DNA of 5,002 nucleotides from Methanomethylovorans sp. (GTDB lineage: Archaea > Halobacteriota > Methanosarcinia > Methanosarcinales > Methanosarcinaceae). Below, piece after piece: positions 1 to 5,002 of this stretch (positions are counted from its first letter, which is position 1; every line of letters starts with the position of its first letter). Position numbers and translations under genes: made by a program. The notes under the pieces are model-generated. The model worked only from the letters and a program-made list of their open reading frames with translations. It did not search any database and had not been told where the DNA came from. The stretch is taken from the NCBI GenBank assembly GCA_020854785.1, contig JAHFZE010000204.1, positions 1 through 5,002 on the forward strand. The letters are read 5' to 3'.

Positions 1-1268
1 ATCCTAAGTGTTGGGTCCTCTTTTGCCACCTGTCTAAGTACCTCAACGAGTTTGGGGAGATCTTTCATGTGTTTTGCTTCTACAGCAACTGTCACCACTG
101 GTTCACTGCCATGTTTTATGCTTTCAAAGGGTGTCATGTTTTCCAGCGTGGTAACTGTGGATCCGACTATTGCATCCTTAAGGCCTGTTACCGCAGCAAT
201 GTTGCCCGCAGGTATATTTTCTACTTCAAGCCTCTCTGGGCCCATGAAAATTCCTACCTGTTGTATCCTGTTCTTTTTGGCAGCACCGGATACATATACT
301 TCCATTCCACGTGTCAGACTTCCACTAAAAAGTCTCCCAGTGGCTACTTCACCTGCATGTGGGTCCATGGATATGTCAGTGACCATGAATGTGAGGTCTG
401 CAGAGGCATCAGCACTCATCATAGCTTTCGCAATAGATGATTCTTTATCCCCATGCCAGATAGCTCCTACTCTTCCCTTCTGTGCCTGCAGGGGGTTTGG
501 AAGGAACCTGACCACCATATCGTTTACGACCTCATGCAAAGGACATTTCTCAGCAAGTGCCTTCATGTCCTCTTTCTTACAGTAGTCGTATACCTGATTG
601 AAACTGATCCCAGTCTTTTTCATCATTGGTACGCTTATTGCCCAGTTGTAAAGTGCTGAACCGAAAGCTACAGTACCGGCTGCAGCATCTACTCTCCAGC
701 CTGCCTTGTATCTCTCTTCGTTCATTCCTTTGATGAGCTTGTTAACATGGTCGATAAGCTTTCCCAATCTGACCTGCATTTCCTGGGAATCCACTTGCAG
801 TTCGTTTATGAGGCGATCCACTTTATTAATGAACAGCACAGGCTTAACATGCTCTCTTAGGGCCTGCCTCAGCACGGTCTCTGTCTGAGGCATTGTACCC
901 TCTACTGCATCAATTACCACTACAGCTCCATCTACTGCACGCATGGCACGGGTAACGTCACCGCCAAAGTCAACGTGGCCAGGTGTGTCTATAAGGTTGA
1001 TAAGGTATTCCTGTCCCTCGTATTCGTGCACCATTGAAACGTTGGATGCATCTATGGTAATACCCCTTGCCTGTTCTTCTTCGTCGGAGTCCATGAAGAG
1101 CTGCCTGCCAGCCAGTTCCTTGGATATCATTCCGGCTCCGGCCAGCAAGTTATCAGATAATGTGGTCTTACCGTGATCAATGTGCGCAACTATTCCTATG
1201 TTGCGAATCTTTTCAGGCGTGCCCATCAACGCAGTGACGCGCTCCACCATTTTCTTTCTTCTTCCCAT
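1..1268 (-). CDS. fusA: Translation elongation factor aEF-2, N-terminal 422 codons (partial at left edge)
   Basis: This GTPase drives ribosomal translocation in the archaeal cytoplasm. The frame is open from the ATG at 1268-1266 to the window edge. All G-domain motifs are visible: P-loop AHIDHGKT at residues 28-35, switch I RGIT at 68-71, DTPGH at 94-98 and NKVD at 148-151. The motif LYNWAIS follows in the archaeal/eukaryotic-type G domain. A domain II beta-barrel region comes next (around [13 protein letters not shown] and [13 protein letters not shown]), and the visible part ends in domain III ([20 protein letters not shown]). Family members are about 730 residues, so roughly 58 percent is seen. 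The diphthamide histidine in domain IV lies outside the window. The start is supported by the conserved [11 protein letters not shown] opening and a modest Shine-Dalgarno-like AGGGT about six bases upstream. The gene follows uS7 by 41 bp. In relatives it is followed by EF-1alpha (tuf) and rpsJ. No frame break is seen. Identification is very secure. Confidence 0.97.
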   Translation of the reverse strand, partial: MGRRKKMVERVTALMGTPEKIRNIGIVAHIDHGKTTLSDNLLAGAGMISKELAGRQLFMDSDEEEQARGITIDASNVSMVHEYEGQEYLINLIDTPGHVDFGGDVTRAMRAVDGAVVVIDAVEGTMPQTETVLRQALREHVKPVLFINKVDRLINELQVDSQEMQVRLGKLIDHVNKLIKGMNEERYKAGWRVDAAAGTVAFGSALYNWAISVPMMKKTGISFNQVYDYCKKEDMKALAEKCPLHEVVNDMVVRFLPNPLQAQKGRVGAIWHGDKESSIAKAMMSADASADLTFMVTDISMDPHAGEVATGRLFSGSLTRGMEVYVSGAAKKNRIQQVGIFMGPERLEVENIPAGNIAAVTGLKDAIVGSTVTTLENMTPFESIKHGSEPVVTVAVEAKHMKDLPKLVEVLRQVAKEDPTLR

Positions 1269-1309
1269 AATACTACCCTGTAATACTATTATTGTGAGCA
1301 ATGAACAGC

Positions 1310-1870
1310 TTAACGTGCTGCCTTTGCAACTCTTTCCTTTGCATCCTTTCTGTTAATGGAGAAACACTTTGCATCACGATTTGCTGCAGCTATCAGTTCT
1401 GCTGCAAGGCATTCAGCCAAAGACTTCTTTGATTTGAATGCTGCCTGGCTTGCTCCCATTGAAATATACCTAAGGGCGCTGTCAACACGCCTCTGTGGCG
1501 CAGTGTCCACAGCTTTAGGAACGGATATGCCTCCATATTTAAGTCTGACCACTTCTTCCCTAGGGCCTGCGTTGGCAATAGCTTCGACAAGCACCTGAAC
1601 AGGGTTCTTCTTTGTTTTCGTATTGATTATTTCCAGAGCATCTTCAACAGTACGCATGGCAAGTTGTTTCTTGCCGGTATTCTTTTCTCCTCTCATCACA
1701 CTGTTTACAAGACGTTCAACTATAAGCAAATTTGATTTATTGAACTGCTGGCGTGCGTGTCTGCCGCTTGAATGTGGCAATATCACAGGCTCAAGATTGG
1801 CATACCTCTTTATACCGAGATCTGTTACCTCTACTTCCGAAAGGTCCCATTTCCCATATAATTTATACAT
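1310..1870 (-). CDS. rpsG: Small ribosomal subunit protein uS7
   Basis: This protein is the primary 16S rRNA binder that nucleates assembly of the 30S head and sits near the exit site. The product is 186 residues, normal for the archaeal form, which carries an N-terminal extension relative to bacteria. Visible family hallmarks are the archaeal N-terminal block with [11 protein letters not shown] (33-43), [21 protein letters not shown] (about 51-71), the conserved [16 protein letters not shown] (89-104), [16 protein letters not shown] (113-128) and the basic C-terminus ERVAKAAR. The ATG at 1870-1868 is chosen because a near-consensus Shine-Dalgarno, GGAGATGAT, lies five bases upstream. It overlaps the last codons and stop of rpsL, so the two are probably translationally coupled. 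In bacteria, S7 is the autoregulator of the str operon. Whether it regulates here is unknown. Confidence 0.98.
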   Translation of the reverse strand: MYKLYGKWDLSEVEVTDLGIKRYANLEPVILPHSSGRHARQQFNKSNLLIVERLVNSVMRGEKNTGKKQLAMRTVEDALEIINTKTKKNPVQVLVEAIANAGPREEVVRLKYGGISVPKAVDTAPQRRVDSALRYISMGASQAAFKSKKSLAECLAAELIAAANRDAKCFSINRKDAKERVAKAAR

Positions 1871-1875
1871 TGAAG

Positions 1876-1884
1876 ATCATCTCC
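1876..1884 (-). promoter_or_regulatory. Shine-Dalgarno site of rpsG, embedded in the rpsL stop region
   Basis: On the minus strand this reads GGAGATGAT, matching eight of nine bases of GGAGGTGAT, the complement of the usual archaeal 16S rRNA 3' end. Five bases separate it from the rpsG ATG. The site covers the final rpsL codons and its TGA stop, so ribosomes terminating on rpsL are placed directly at the rpsG start. The ATG within the motif itself is out of frame and leads only to a very short frame. Confidence 0.8.
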
Positions 1885-2305
1885 TTGGTTTCTCTTTGCG
1901 GCCAATGACCATCTGGTTCAGGGAGACATTGTTGACTGCAATAACTTTGAAACGCACACCAGGAATATCTCCCATTGCACCGCCCATGCGTCCACCAATT
2001 CTCTCTACTGTCACTTCATCGTGTTCGTCAATGAAGTTGATAGCACCGTCCCCGGGGCAGAATGCGGATACCTGACGACCATTTTTGATCAACTGTATCC
2101 TTACACATTTCCTAATGGCAGAGTTAGGCTGCTTTGCCTCTACTCCTATCTTTTCAAGTACTATCCCTCTTCCCTGTGGAGCTCCTCCAAGGGGGTCAGC
2201 TTTTACATTCAAACCAAGCGTACGCCTGTTATACTGGGTGTCTTTCCACCTAGCATTTTGGCGCATGCTCTTTAAGGTATGAGCTGCATATTTTCCATTT
2301 GGCAT
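1877..2305 (-). CDS. rpsL: Small ribosomal subunit protein uS12
   Basis: This is a decoding-centre protein of the 30S subunit that contacts the A-site codon-anticodon helix and controls accuracy. The product is 142 residues, matching the archaeal/eukaryotic form (eukaryotic homologue RPS23/eS23). The signature loop KQPNSAIRK is at residues 58-66 and the second conserved loop CPGDGAINF at 83-91, followed by DIPGVRFKV (113-121) and a basic C-terminus GRKEKPRR. Pro60 corresponds to the proline hydroxylated in eukaryotic homologues. The ATG at 2305-2303 has GGAGG seven bases upstream. A 60-bp gap separates it from NusA, and the next gene, rpsG, begins six bases beyond its stop. The archaeal rather than bacterial character shows in the [11 protein letters not shown] stretch and the loop lacking the bacterial GHNLQ segment. 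Confidence 0.98.
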   Translation of the reverse strand: MPNGKYAAHTLKSMRQNARWKDTQYNRRTLGLNVKADPLGGAPQGRGIVLEKIGVEAKQPNSAIRKCVRIQLIKNGRQVSAFCPGDGAINFIDEHDEVTVERIGGRMGGAMGDIPGVRFKVIAVNNVSLNQMVIGRKEKPRR

Positions 2306-2312
2306 AATATTT

Positions 2313-2317
2313 CCTCC
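2313..2317 (-). promoter_or_regulatory. Shine-Dalgarno site of rpsL
   Basis: The minus strand reads GGAGG, followed by a seven-base A/T-rich spacer and the rpsL ATG. This is a strong, well-placed ribosome binding site and it fixes the start of uS12. Confidence 0.8.
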
Positions 2318-2365
2318 AAGATTTCATCACAATAATTTAGTGCTTTACCCTGATCCTGTTATTGG

Positions 2366-2791
2366 TCACTGGAGTATAACATCATCTATGTCGTGGTGCC
2401 TCTGTGCAACCTTTTTTACTTTTCCGATGTTTTTTCCTTCACGTCCGATGGCCAGTCCTTTTTCCTTGTTAGAGATATCCGCATAAGCCACACGTTTGTC
2501 GTTTCTTGTAGTGATGTTCACCGACTTGACAGTTACAGGGCCAAAAGCATTTTTTATGAATATGACCGGATCATCTGAATATTCAACGAGTTCAACGTGC
2601 TTGTCAACAGTTTTCTTTATACGGTTTATGTGGTCGCCATTTCTTCCAATGGCTGCTCCCATATCACCTGCTTTCACCACAAATATTATACGTTCGTCCT
2701 CAACGATGCAATCTTTTACAGTTGCACCTGTGACACTTTCAAATAATGCGATGTATCTTATTCCTTCTGTTGACAGCCTGATCTCACTCAA
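2366..2791 (-). CDS. nusA: Archaeal NusA-like transcription factor (two KH domains)
   Basis: This RNA-binding protein corresponds to the KH1-KH2 part of bacterial NusA. It lacks the bacterial N-terminal polymerase-binding and S1 domains, as is normal in archaea. A role in transcription termination or elongation is inferred from the family and from its position next to RNA polymerase genes. Using the TTG at 2791-2789, the product is 141 residues starting MSEIRLSTEGIRYIALFE. KH1 carries the loop GRNG at 49-52 within AAIGRNGDHINRIKK. KH2 carries GREG at 116-119 within LAIGREGKNIGKVKK. Another in-frame TTG at 2800 would add three residues (MLD) but abuts the AAAGGAG ribosome binding site with no spacer. 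From 2791 the spacer is nine bases, and the MSEI start resembles homologues. The gene follows rpl30e by 15 bp and precedes rpsL by 60 bp. Family assignment is secure; the start is somewhat less so. Confidence 0.94.
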   Translation of the reverse strand: MSEIRLSTEGIRYIALFESVTGATVKDCIVEDERIIFVVKAGDMGAAIGRNGDHINRIKKTVDKHVELVEYSDDPVIFIKNAFGPVTVKSVNITTRNDKRVAYADISNKEKGLAIGREGKNIGKVKKVAQRHHDIDDVILQ

Positions 2792-2800
2792 GTCAAGCAA

Positions 2801-2807
2801 CTCCTTT
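2801..2807 (-). promoter_or_regulatory. Shine-Dalgarno site that decides the nusA start
   Basis: The minus strand reads AAAGGAG, directly overlapping the rpl30e TGA stop. It touches the TTG at 2800 but lies nine bases before the TTG at 2791. Normal Shine-Dalgarno spacing therefore favours the second TTG as the NusA initiator. The overlap with the upstream stop suggests coupling to rpl30e translation. Confidence 0.7.
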
Positions 2808-3094
2808 CAAGCTGCTGCAAGTATATCGGATTCACCTGTTTCCAGGATCGCAAGGGCAGCGATCACAAAAGGCTTTCCGCAAACCGGACCAAGTTCCATG
2901 TTCGTACCGGAATAATTGAGTACAGGTACATTTGTAGACTTGATCTGTGCTCTTATCTCTGTCGGGCAGTTGGAAGCAAGAACTACTATTTTTGCTTTTC
3001 CGCTAACAGCAGCGTCGATGGTGCTCTTAGAGCCAATCACCACCTTTCCTGTCCTGATTGCCTTGATCAATGCTTTATCGATATTAATATCCAT
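2807..3094 (-). CDS. rpl30e: Large ribosomal subunit protein eL30 (L30e)
   Basis: This is a small 50S protein of the L7Ae/L30e/S12e RNA-binding family, absent from most bacterial ribosomes and shared by archaea and eukaryotes. The product is 95 residues, a typical length. Visible hallmarks are the glycine-rich RNA-contacting turn [11 protein letters not shown] (19-29), the beta-strand [10 protein letters not shown] (35-44), the [15 protein letters not shown] segment (55-69) and the [12 protein letters not shown] helix (72-83). Members of this fold recognise kink-turn RNA, and yeast L30 represses its own message that way. Whether the archaeal protein does so is not known from this sequence. 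The ATG at 3094-3092 has only a weak Shine-Dalgarno-like GAGATGGT upstream. The gene sits between rpoA2 (109 bp away) and nusA, its standard archaeal position. Confidence 0.96.
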   Translation of the reverse strand: MDINIDKALIKAIRTGKVVIGSKSTIDAAVSGKAKIVVLASNCPTEIRAQIKSTNVPVLNYSGTNMELGPVCGKPFVIAALAILETGESDILAAA

Positions 3095-3112
3095 ATTTTA
3101 CCATCTCTTATG

Positions 3113-3121
3113 CAATTTAAA
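3113..3121 (-). promoter_or_regulatory. Second TATA-like box close to the rpl30e start (weak)
   Basis: The minus strand reads TTTAAATTG, a fair match to an archaeal box A core. Its centre is about 23 bases before the rpl30e ATG, so a transcript starting at the usual distance would begin at or near the ATG and be nearly leaderless. There is no clear purine-rich BRE before it. A/T-rich matches of this quality occur by chance, so confidence is low. Confidence 0.22.
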
Positions 3122-3123
3122 CC

Positions 3124-3154
3124 TAAGGTCTGTATTCTAATAAGTGAATCCTTA
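3124..3154 (-). other. Bulged hairpin in the rpoA2-rpl30e spacer
   Basis: On the minus strand TAAGG (3154-3150) pairs with CCTTA (3128-3124), and the directly adjoining ATTC (3149-3146) pairs with GAAT (3137-3134). This leaves an eight-base loop at 3138-3145 and a five-base bulge ACAGA at 3129-3133 on the 3' arm. No U-run follows, so it does not look like a terminator. In transcripts reading through from rpoA2 it would lie 30 bases before the eL30 start codon. Function is unknown; the pairing is visible but short and A/U-rich in its upper part. Confidence 0.35.
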
Positions 3155-3159
3155 TATCT
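3150..3159 (-). promoter_or_regulatory. Candidate archaeal promoter (TATA box) upstream of rpl30e
   Basis: The minus strand reads AGATATAAGG, preceded by the purine-rich GAAAGT that could serve as a BRE. A start about 25 bases downstream would give a leader of roughly 35-40 bases before the rpl30e ATG. The location is sensible for an internal promoter that lets the ribosomal protein and elongation factor genes be expressed more strongly than the polymerase genes. It is a motif-level call only; the genes could equally be served by readthrough from upstream. Confidence 0.35.
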
Positions 3160-3203
3160 ACTTTCTGGTTGCTCTTCTGTAATCCGTATACCTTTTTGAA
3201 ACC

Positions 3204-4346
3204 TTACTTAGCTATCAGGTGCACGTCTCCAGTTCCAAGTTTAATGGGCTGTCCAACTATAATGTTCTCTGTGACACCATTAAGCTCATCAACATCGCCA
3301 CGCATTCCTGCATCAAGCAGGTGGTTCACAGTAACCTCAAAAGCAGCACGTGCAAATACACTGGCCTTTTCGCCTGAAATACCATGACGGCCTATCTGCT
3401 TGACTTCACCATCACAGCACATGATATCAGAAACTAACATAATGTGTCTGATATCCACTGTAAGACCCTGTTCACCCAGAGTATTGGTAGCTTCCTTGAT
3501 AATGGCATTCCTTGCAGCCTCTATCCCGAACACATCGTATATCTCACCAATGTTGTTGGTATAGGTACGACTGATGTCTACACCCTCCACTTCCAGTACT
3601 TTCTTCAGCTGGGACCCTTCAGTGTAGAGCATATATTCATTACCGTCTTTGCGTATCACAACTCTTTTGATGCCTTCTATTCCCTTCAAGGTGATAGTGT
3701 TTATGTTCTTTGCCATCTGTAACAGTTCTCTGTATGATGGCTCTTTTGGTTTCACAATGAGTTGGTTCTCAATGTTTTCGGACGATCTTACCTGCACATC
3801 CAGCTCATCACTTAGTTTTTCTACAAGTTCCTCTACAGTTATGCTCCTGTAGTTCAAGGTCTTCTCATGCAGGTCTATTATTAGCTGCATGTTGAGCAGA
3901 TCGGTGGTAACATCTGCAAGTTGATCGATATGCGTGGCTTCTATCTCCCATGCAAGTTTACGTGCTTTATCTCTATCCTGTGCATATTCTTCCAGAACAG
4001 CTATTGTCATTGTTGGAGTGCTTGGTTCCTTTCTTGCATCAACAATTTCTATAAGACGGGGAAGTCCAAGTGTAACGTTGATCTCAGCCACACCAGCGTA
4101 GTGGAAAGTACGCATCGTCATCTGAGTACCAGGTTCTCCGATGGATTGTGCAGATACTACTCCTACGGCTTCACAGGGTTCTACTTTTGCATACTCATAA
4201 CTTTCCTTTACCTTCTCGATGATCTCCTCAAGCTCTTTCTTGTTAACTCCTGCTTTTATTACATCCTCTTTAAGCGTATTAAGAATGTTCTGAGGCAGGT
4301 CCAGGTTGCTAAGCATTGAGTCTATCGTAGATTCGATGAGAGCCAT
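3204..4346 (-). CDS. rpoA2: DNA-directed RNA polymerase subunit A'' (RpoA2, C-terminal part of the Rpb1 equivalent)
   Basis: This is the C-terminal portion of the largest catalytic subunit of archaeal RNA polymerase, a separate chain in archaea. The product is 380 residues, the usual size. Residues 56-98 hold the conserved trigger-loop region: [18 protein letters not shown], then [24 protein letters not shown]. His82 (codon 4103-4101) is the position of the catalytic trigger-loop histidine. After a divergent middle resembling the Rpb1 cleft/jaw region (about 100-310), the conserved C-terminal part runs [20 protein letters not shown] (329-348) and [17 protein letters not shown]. The ATG at 4346-4344 is supported by GGTGA six bases upstream. 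Only one base separates it from the rpoA1 stop (TGA, then A, then ATG), so translation of A' and A'' is probably coupled, giving matched amounts. The chain is complete, with no intein or frame break. Confidence 0.97.
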   Translation of the reverse strand: MALIESTIDSMLSNLDLPQNILNTLKEDVIKAGVNKKELEEIIEKVKESYEYAKVEPCEAVGVVSAQSIGEPGTQMTMRTFHYAGVAEINVTLGLPRLIEIVDARKEPSTPTMTIAVLEEYAQDRDKARKLAWEIEATHIDQLADVTTDLLNMQLIIDLHEKTLNYRSITVEELVEKLSDELDVQVRSSENIENQLIVKPKEPSYRELLQMAKNINTITLKGIEGIKRVVIRKDGNEYMLYTEGSQLKKVLEVEGVDISRTYTNNIGEIYDVFGIEAARNAIIKEATNTLGEQGLTVDIRHIMLVSDIMCCDGEVKQIGRHGISGEKASVFARAAFEVTVNHLLDAGMRGDVDELNGVTENIIVGQPIKLGTGDVHLIAK

Positions 4347-4347
4347 T

Positions 4348-5002
4348 TCAGTTCACCTTCCGTCCAGTCACTGCTTCCACTATCTTATGCACATTGTCAG
4401 GCTTACTGTAATCACTCTTTGTGGAGTCAATGCCGTCTTCTCCGTATTTGAACTGCACTATGACCCCTCTTGTTTCCCTTACAGTACCATCGTATTGCAC
4501 CTCAAGGTCCTGGAGAGCGTTAACCAGCCTTCTTTGCAGATATCCTGACTGGGATGTACGCACCGCAGTGTCCACAAGACCTTCACGTCCTCCTATGGCA
4601 TGGAAGAAGTATTCAGTTGGGGACAATCCACTCTTATAGCTGGATTTCACGAATCCGTGTGCATCGGCACCCAGGTCGCCCTTGTCAAAGTGGGGAAGTG
4701 TTCTGCCTGCGTATCCTCTTCTGATACGTTCACCACGAACTGCCTGCTGTCCCACACAGGCAGCCATCTGTGTTAGGTTAAGCATGGACCCTCTTGCACC
4801 GGACTTGGCCATTATCACAGCTGAGTTTTCCAGACCAAGCTGATTACCTGCAATATTACCTGTCCGGTCCCTTGCCTTACCAAGGGTTTGCATGATCTTC
4901 ATTTCAATGGTTTCATCAAGGGTCCTTCCGGGCAAAGGCTCCAGCTCTTTGGCCTCGTAAGCTCTAATAAGTCCTTGGACATCGCTCTCTGCCTCATCAA
5001 GA
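4348..5002 (-). CDS. rpoA1: DNA-directed RNA polymerase subunit A' (RpoA1), C-terminal 217 residues (partial at right edge)
   Basis: This is the N-terminal portion of the Rpb1/beta-prime equivalent; only its last quarter or so is in the window, as archaeal A' is close to 900 residues. The frame enters at 5001 and ends at TGA 4350-4348. The visible residues 67-86 ([20 protein letters not shown]) match the conserved funnel segment of Rpb1. Residues 127-159 form the bridge helix: [16 protein letters not shown], then [17 protein letters not shown], encoded at about 4525-4623. The [20 protein letters not shown] stretch between them is also typical. The chain ends at TGRKVN just after the [10 protein letters not shown] motif, which is where archaeal A' and A'' are normally divided. 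The adjoining rpoA2 confirms the identity. The start codon and catalytic Mg-binding aspartates (NADFDGD) lie outside the window. Confidence 0.97.
   Translation of the reverse strand, partial: LDEAESDVQGLIRAYEAKELEPLPGRTLDETIEMKIMQTLGKARDRTGNIAGNQLGLENSAVIMAKSGARGSMLNLTQMAACVGQQAVRGERIRRGYAGRTLPHFDKGDLGADAHGFVKSSYKSGLSPTEYFFHAIGGREGLVDTAVRTSQSGYLQRRLVNALQDLEVQYDGTVRETRGVIVQFKYGEDGIDSTKSDYSKPDNVHKIVEAVTGRKVN
4353..4357 (-). promoter_or_regulatory. Shine-Dalgarno site of rpoA2 inside the rpoA1 3' end
   Basis: The minus strand reads GGTGA, part of the archaeal GGAGGTGAT consensus, preceded by GGAA. Six bases separate it from the rpoA2 ATG. It sits within the last codons of rpoA1 before the stop, consistent with termination-reinitiation between the two polymerase chains. 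Confidence 0.6.

Noticed and set aside
52..585. A 177-codon open frame on the plus strand opposite aEF-2
   Set aside because: It is exactly antisense to a strongly conserved GTPase gene, its peptide has no recognisable motif, and no ribosome binding site supports it. Long antisense frames are expected opposite conserved coding sequence.
1393..1590. A 65-codon minus-strand frame inside rpsG
   Set aside because: It is an alternate frame of uS7, whose own frame is fully accounted for by conserved residues.
1623..2075. A 150-codon plus-strand frame spanning the rpsL-rpsG junction
   Set aside because: It is antisense to two ribosomal protein genes, with no family resemblance and a low-complexity Ser/Thr/Pro-rich composition typical of shadow frames.
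2324..2330. A perfect box C motif (GTGATGA) on the minus strand in the nusA-rpsL gap, suggesting a C/D-box small RNA
   Set aside because: No box D (CTGA) or C'/D' pair lies at the right distance downstream, and the sequence soon enters rpsL. A single seven-base match is expected by chance.
2306..2365. Possible promoter or terminator in the 60-bp nusA-rpsL gap
   Set aside because: The A/T-rich CTAAATTATTG is a poor box A match and too close to the start for a normal leader. There is no clear hairpin or U-run.
2496..2915. A 139-codon plus-strand frame across nusA and rpl30e
   Set aside because: It is the mirror image of conserved coding sequence, and no start signal or recognisable domain is present.
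3204..5002. Possible intein or intron in the RNA polymerase genes
   Set aside because: Both chains read continuously through the conserved catalytic motifs with no insertion, and splice-junction residues are not seen.
1..5002. Mobile element, CRISPR array, tRNA or defence system hidden in the window
   Set aside because: Nearly every base is accounted for by seven conserved housekeeping genes in their standard archaeal order. No spaced repeats, inverted terminal repeats or cloverleaf sequences were seen.

Overview
The window is a solid block of archaeal transcription and translation genes, all on the minus strand. In the direction of transcription (right to left) the order is: the 3' end of rpoA1 (RNA polymerase subunit A'), rpoA2 (subunit A''), rpl30e (ribosomal protein eL30), an archaeal NusA-like double-KH protein, rpsL (uS12), rpsG (uS7), and the first 422 codons of the elongation factor aEF-2 gene, which runs off the left edge. 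This is the classical archaeal rpo-str gene order. The split largest polymerase subunit, the stand-alone eL30, the short NusA with KH domains only, and EF-2 rather than bacterial EF-G all mark the source as archaeal. The protein sequences, moderate GC content and clear Shine-Dalgarno sequences fit a methanogen of the Methanosarcinales, probably Methanosarcinaceae. That placement comes from remembered resemblance, not from a search.

Layout by position: aEF-2 at 1-1268 (partial), a 41-bp gap, uS7 at 1310-1870, a 6-bp gap, uS12 at 1877-2305, a 60-bp gap, NusA at 2366-2791 (TTG start preferred), a 15-bp gap, eL30 at 2807-3094, a 109-bp gap, RpoA2 at 3204-4346, a 1-bp gap, and RpoA1 at 4348-5002 (partial). 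Coding density is about 95 percent. There is no non-coding stretch over 300 bases, no tRNA or rRNA, no mobile element and no CRISPR array. Every reading frame of appreciable size on the plus strand is antisense to one of these genes.

Functionally, the right part encodes the catalytic centre of RNA polymerase. The bridge helix lies in A' and the trigger loop in A'', so the two chains must assemble to form one active site. The left part encodes decoding and translocation components of the ribosome (uS12, uS7) and the translocase EF-2, with eL30 and NusA between the two groups. The only sizeable spacer, at 3095-3203, is where a secondary promoter or a regulatory leader for the ribosomal half could lie. 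It holds two TATA-like boxes and a bulged hairpin, and it is the most interesting non-coding sequence here. I see no evidence of an undescribed system: the genes are a conserved housekeeping set, and the findings are small regulatory observations.
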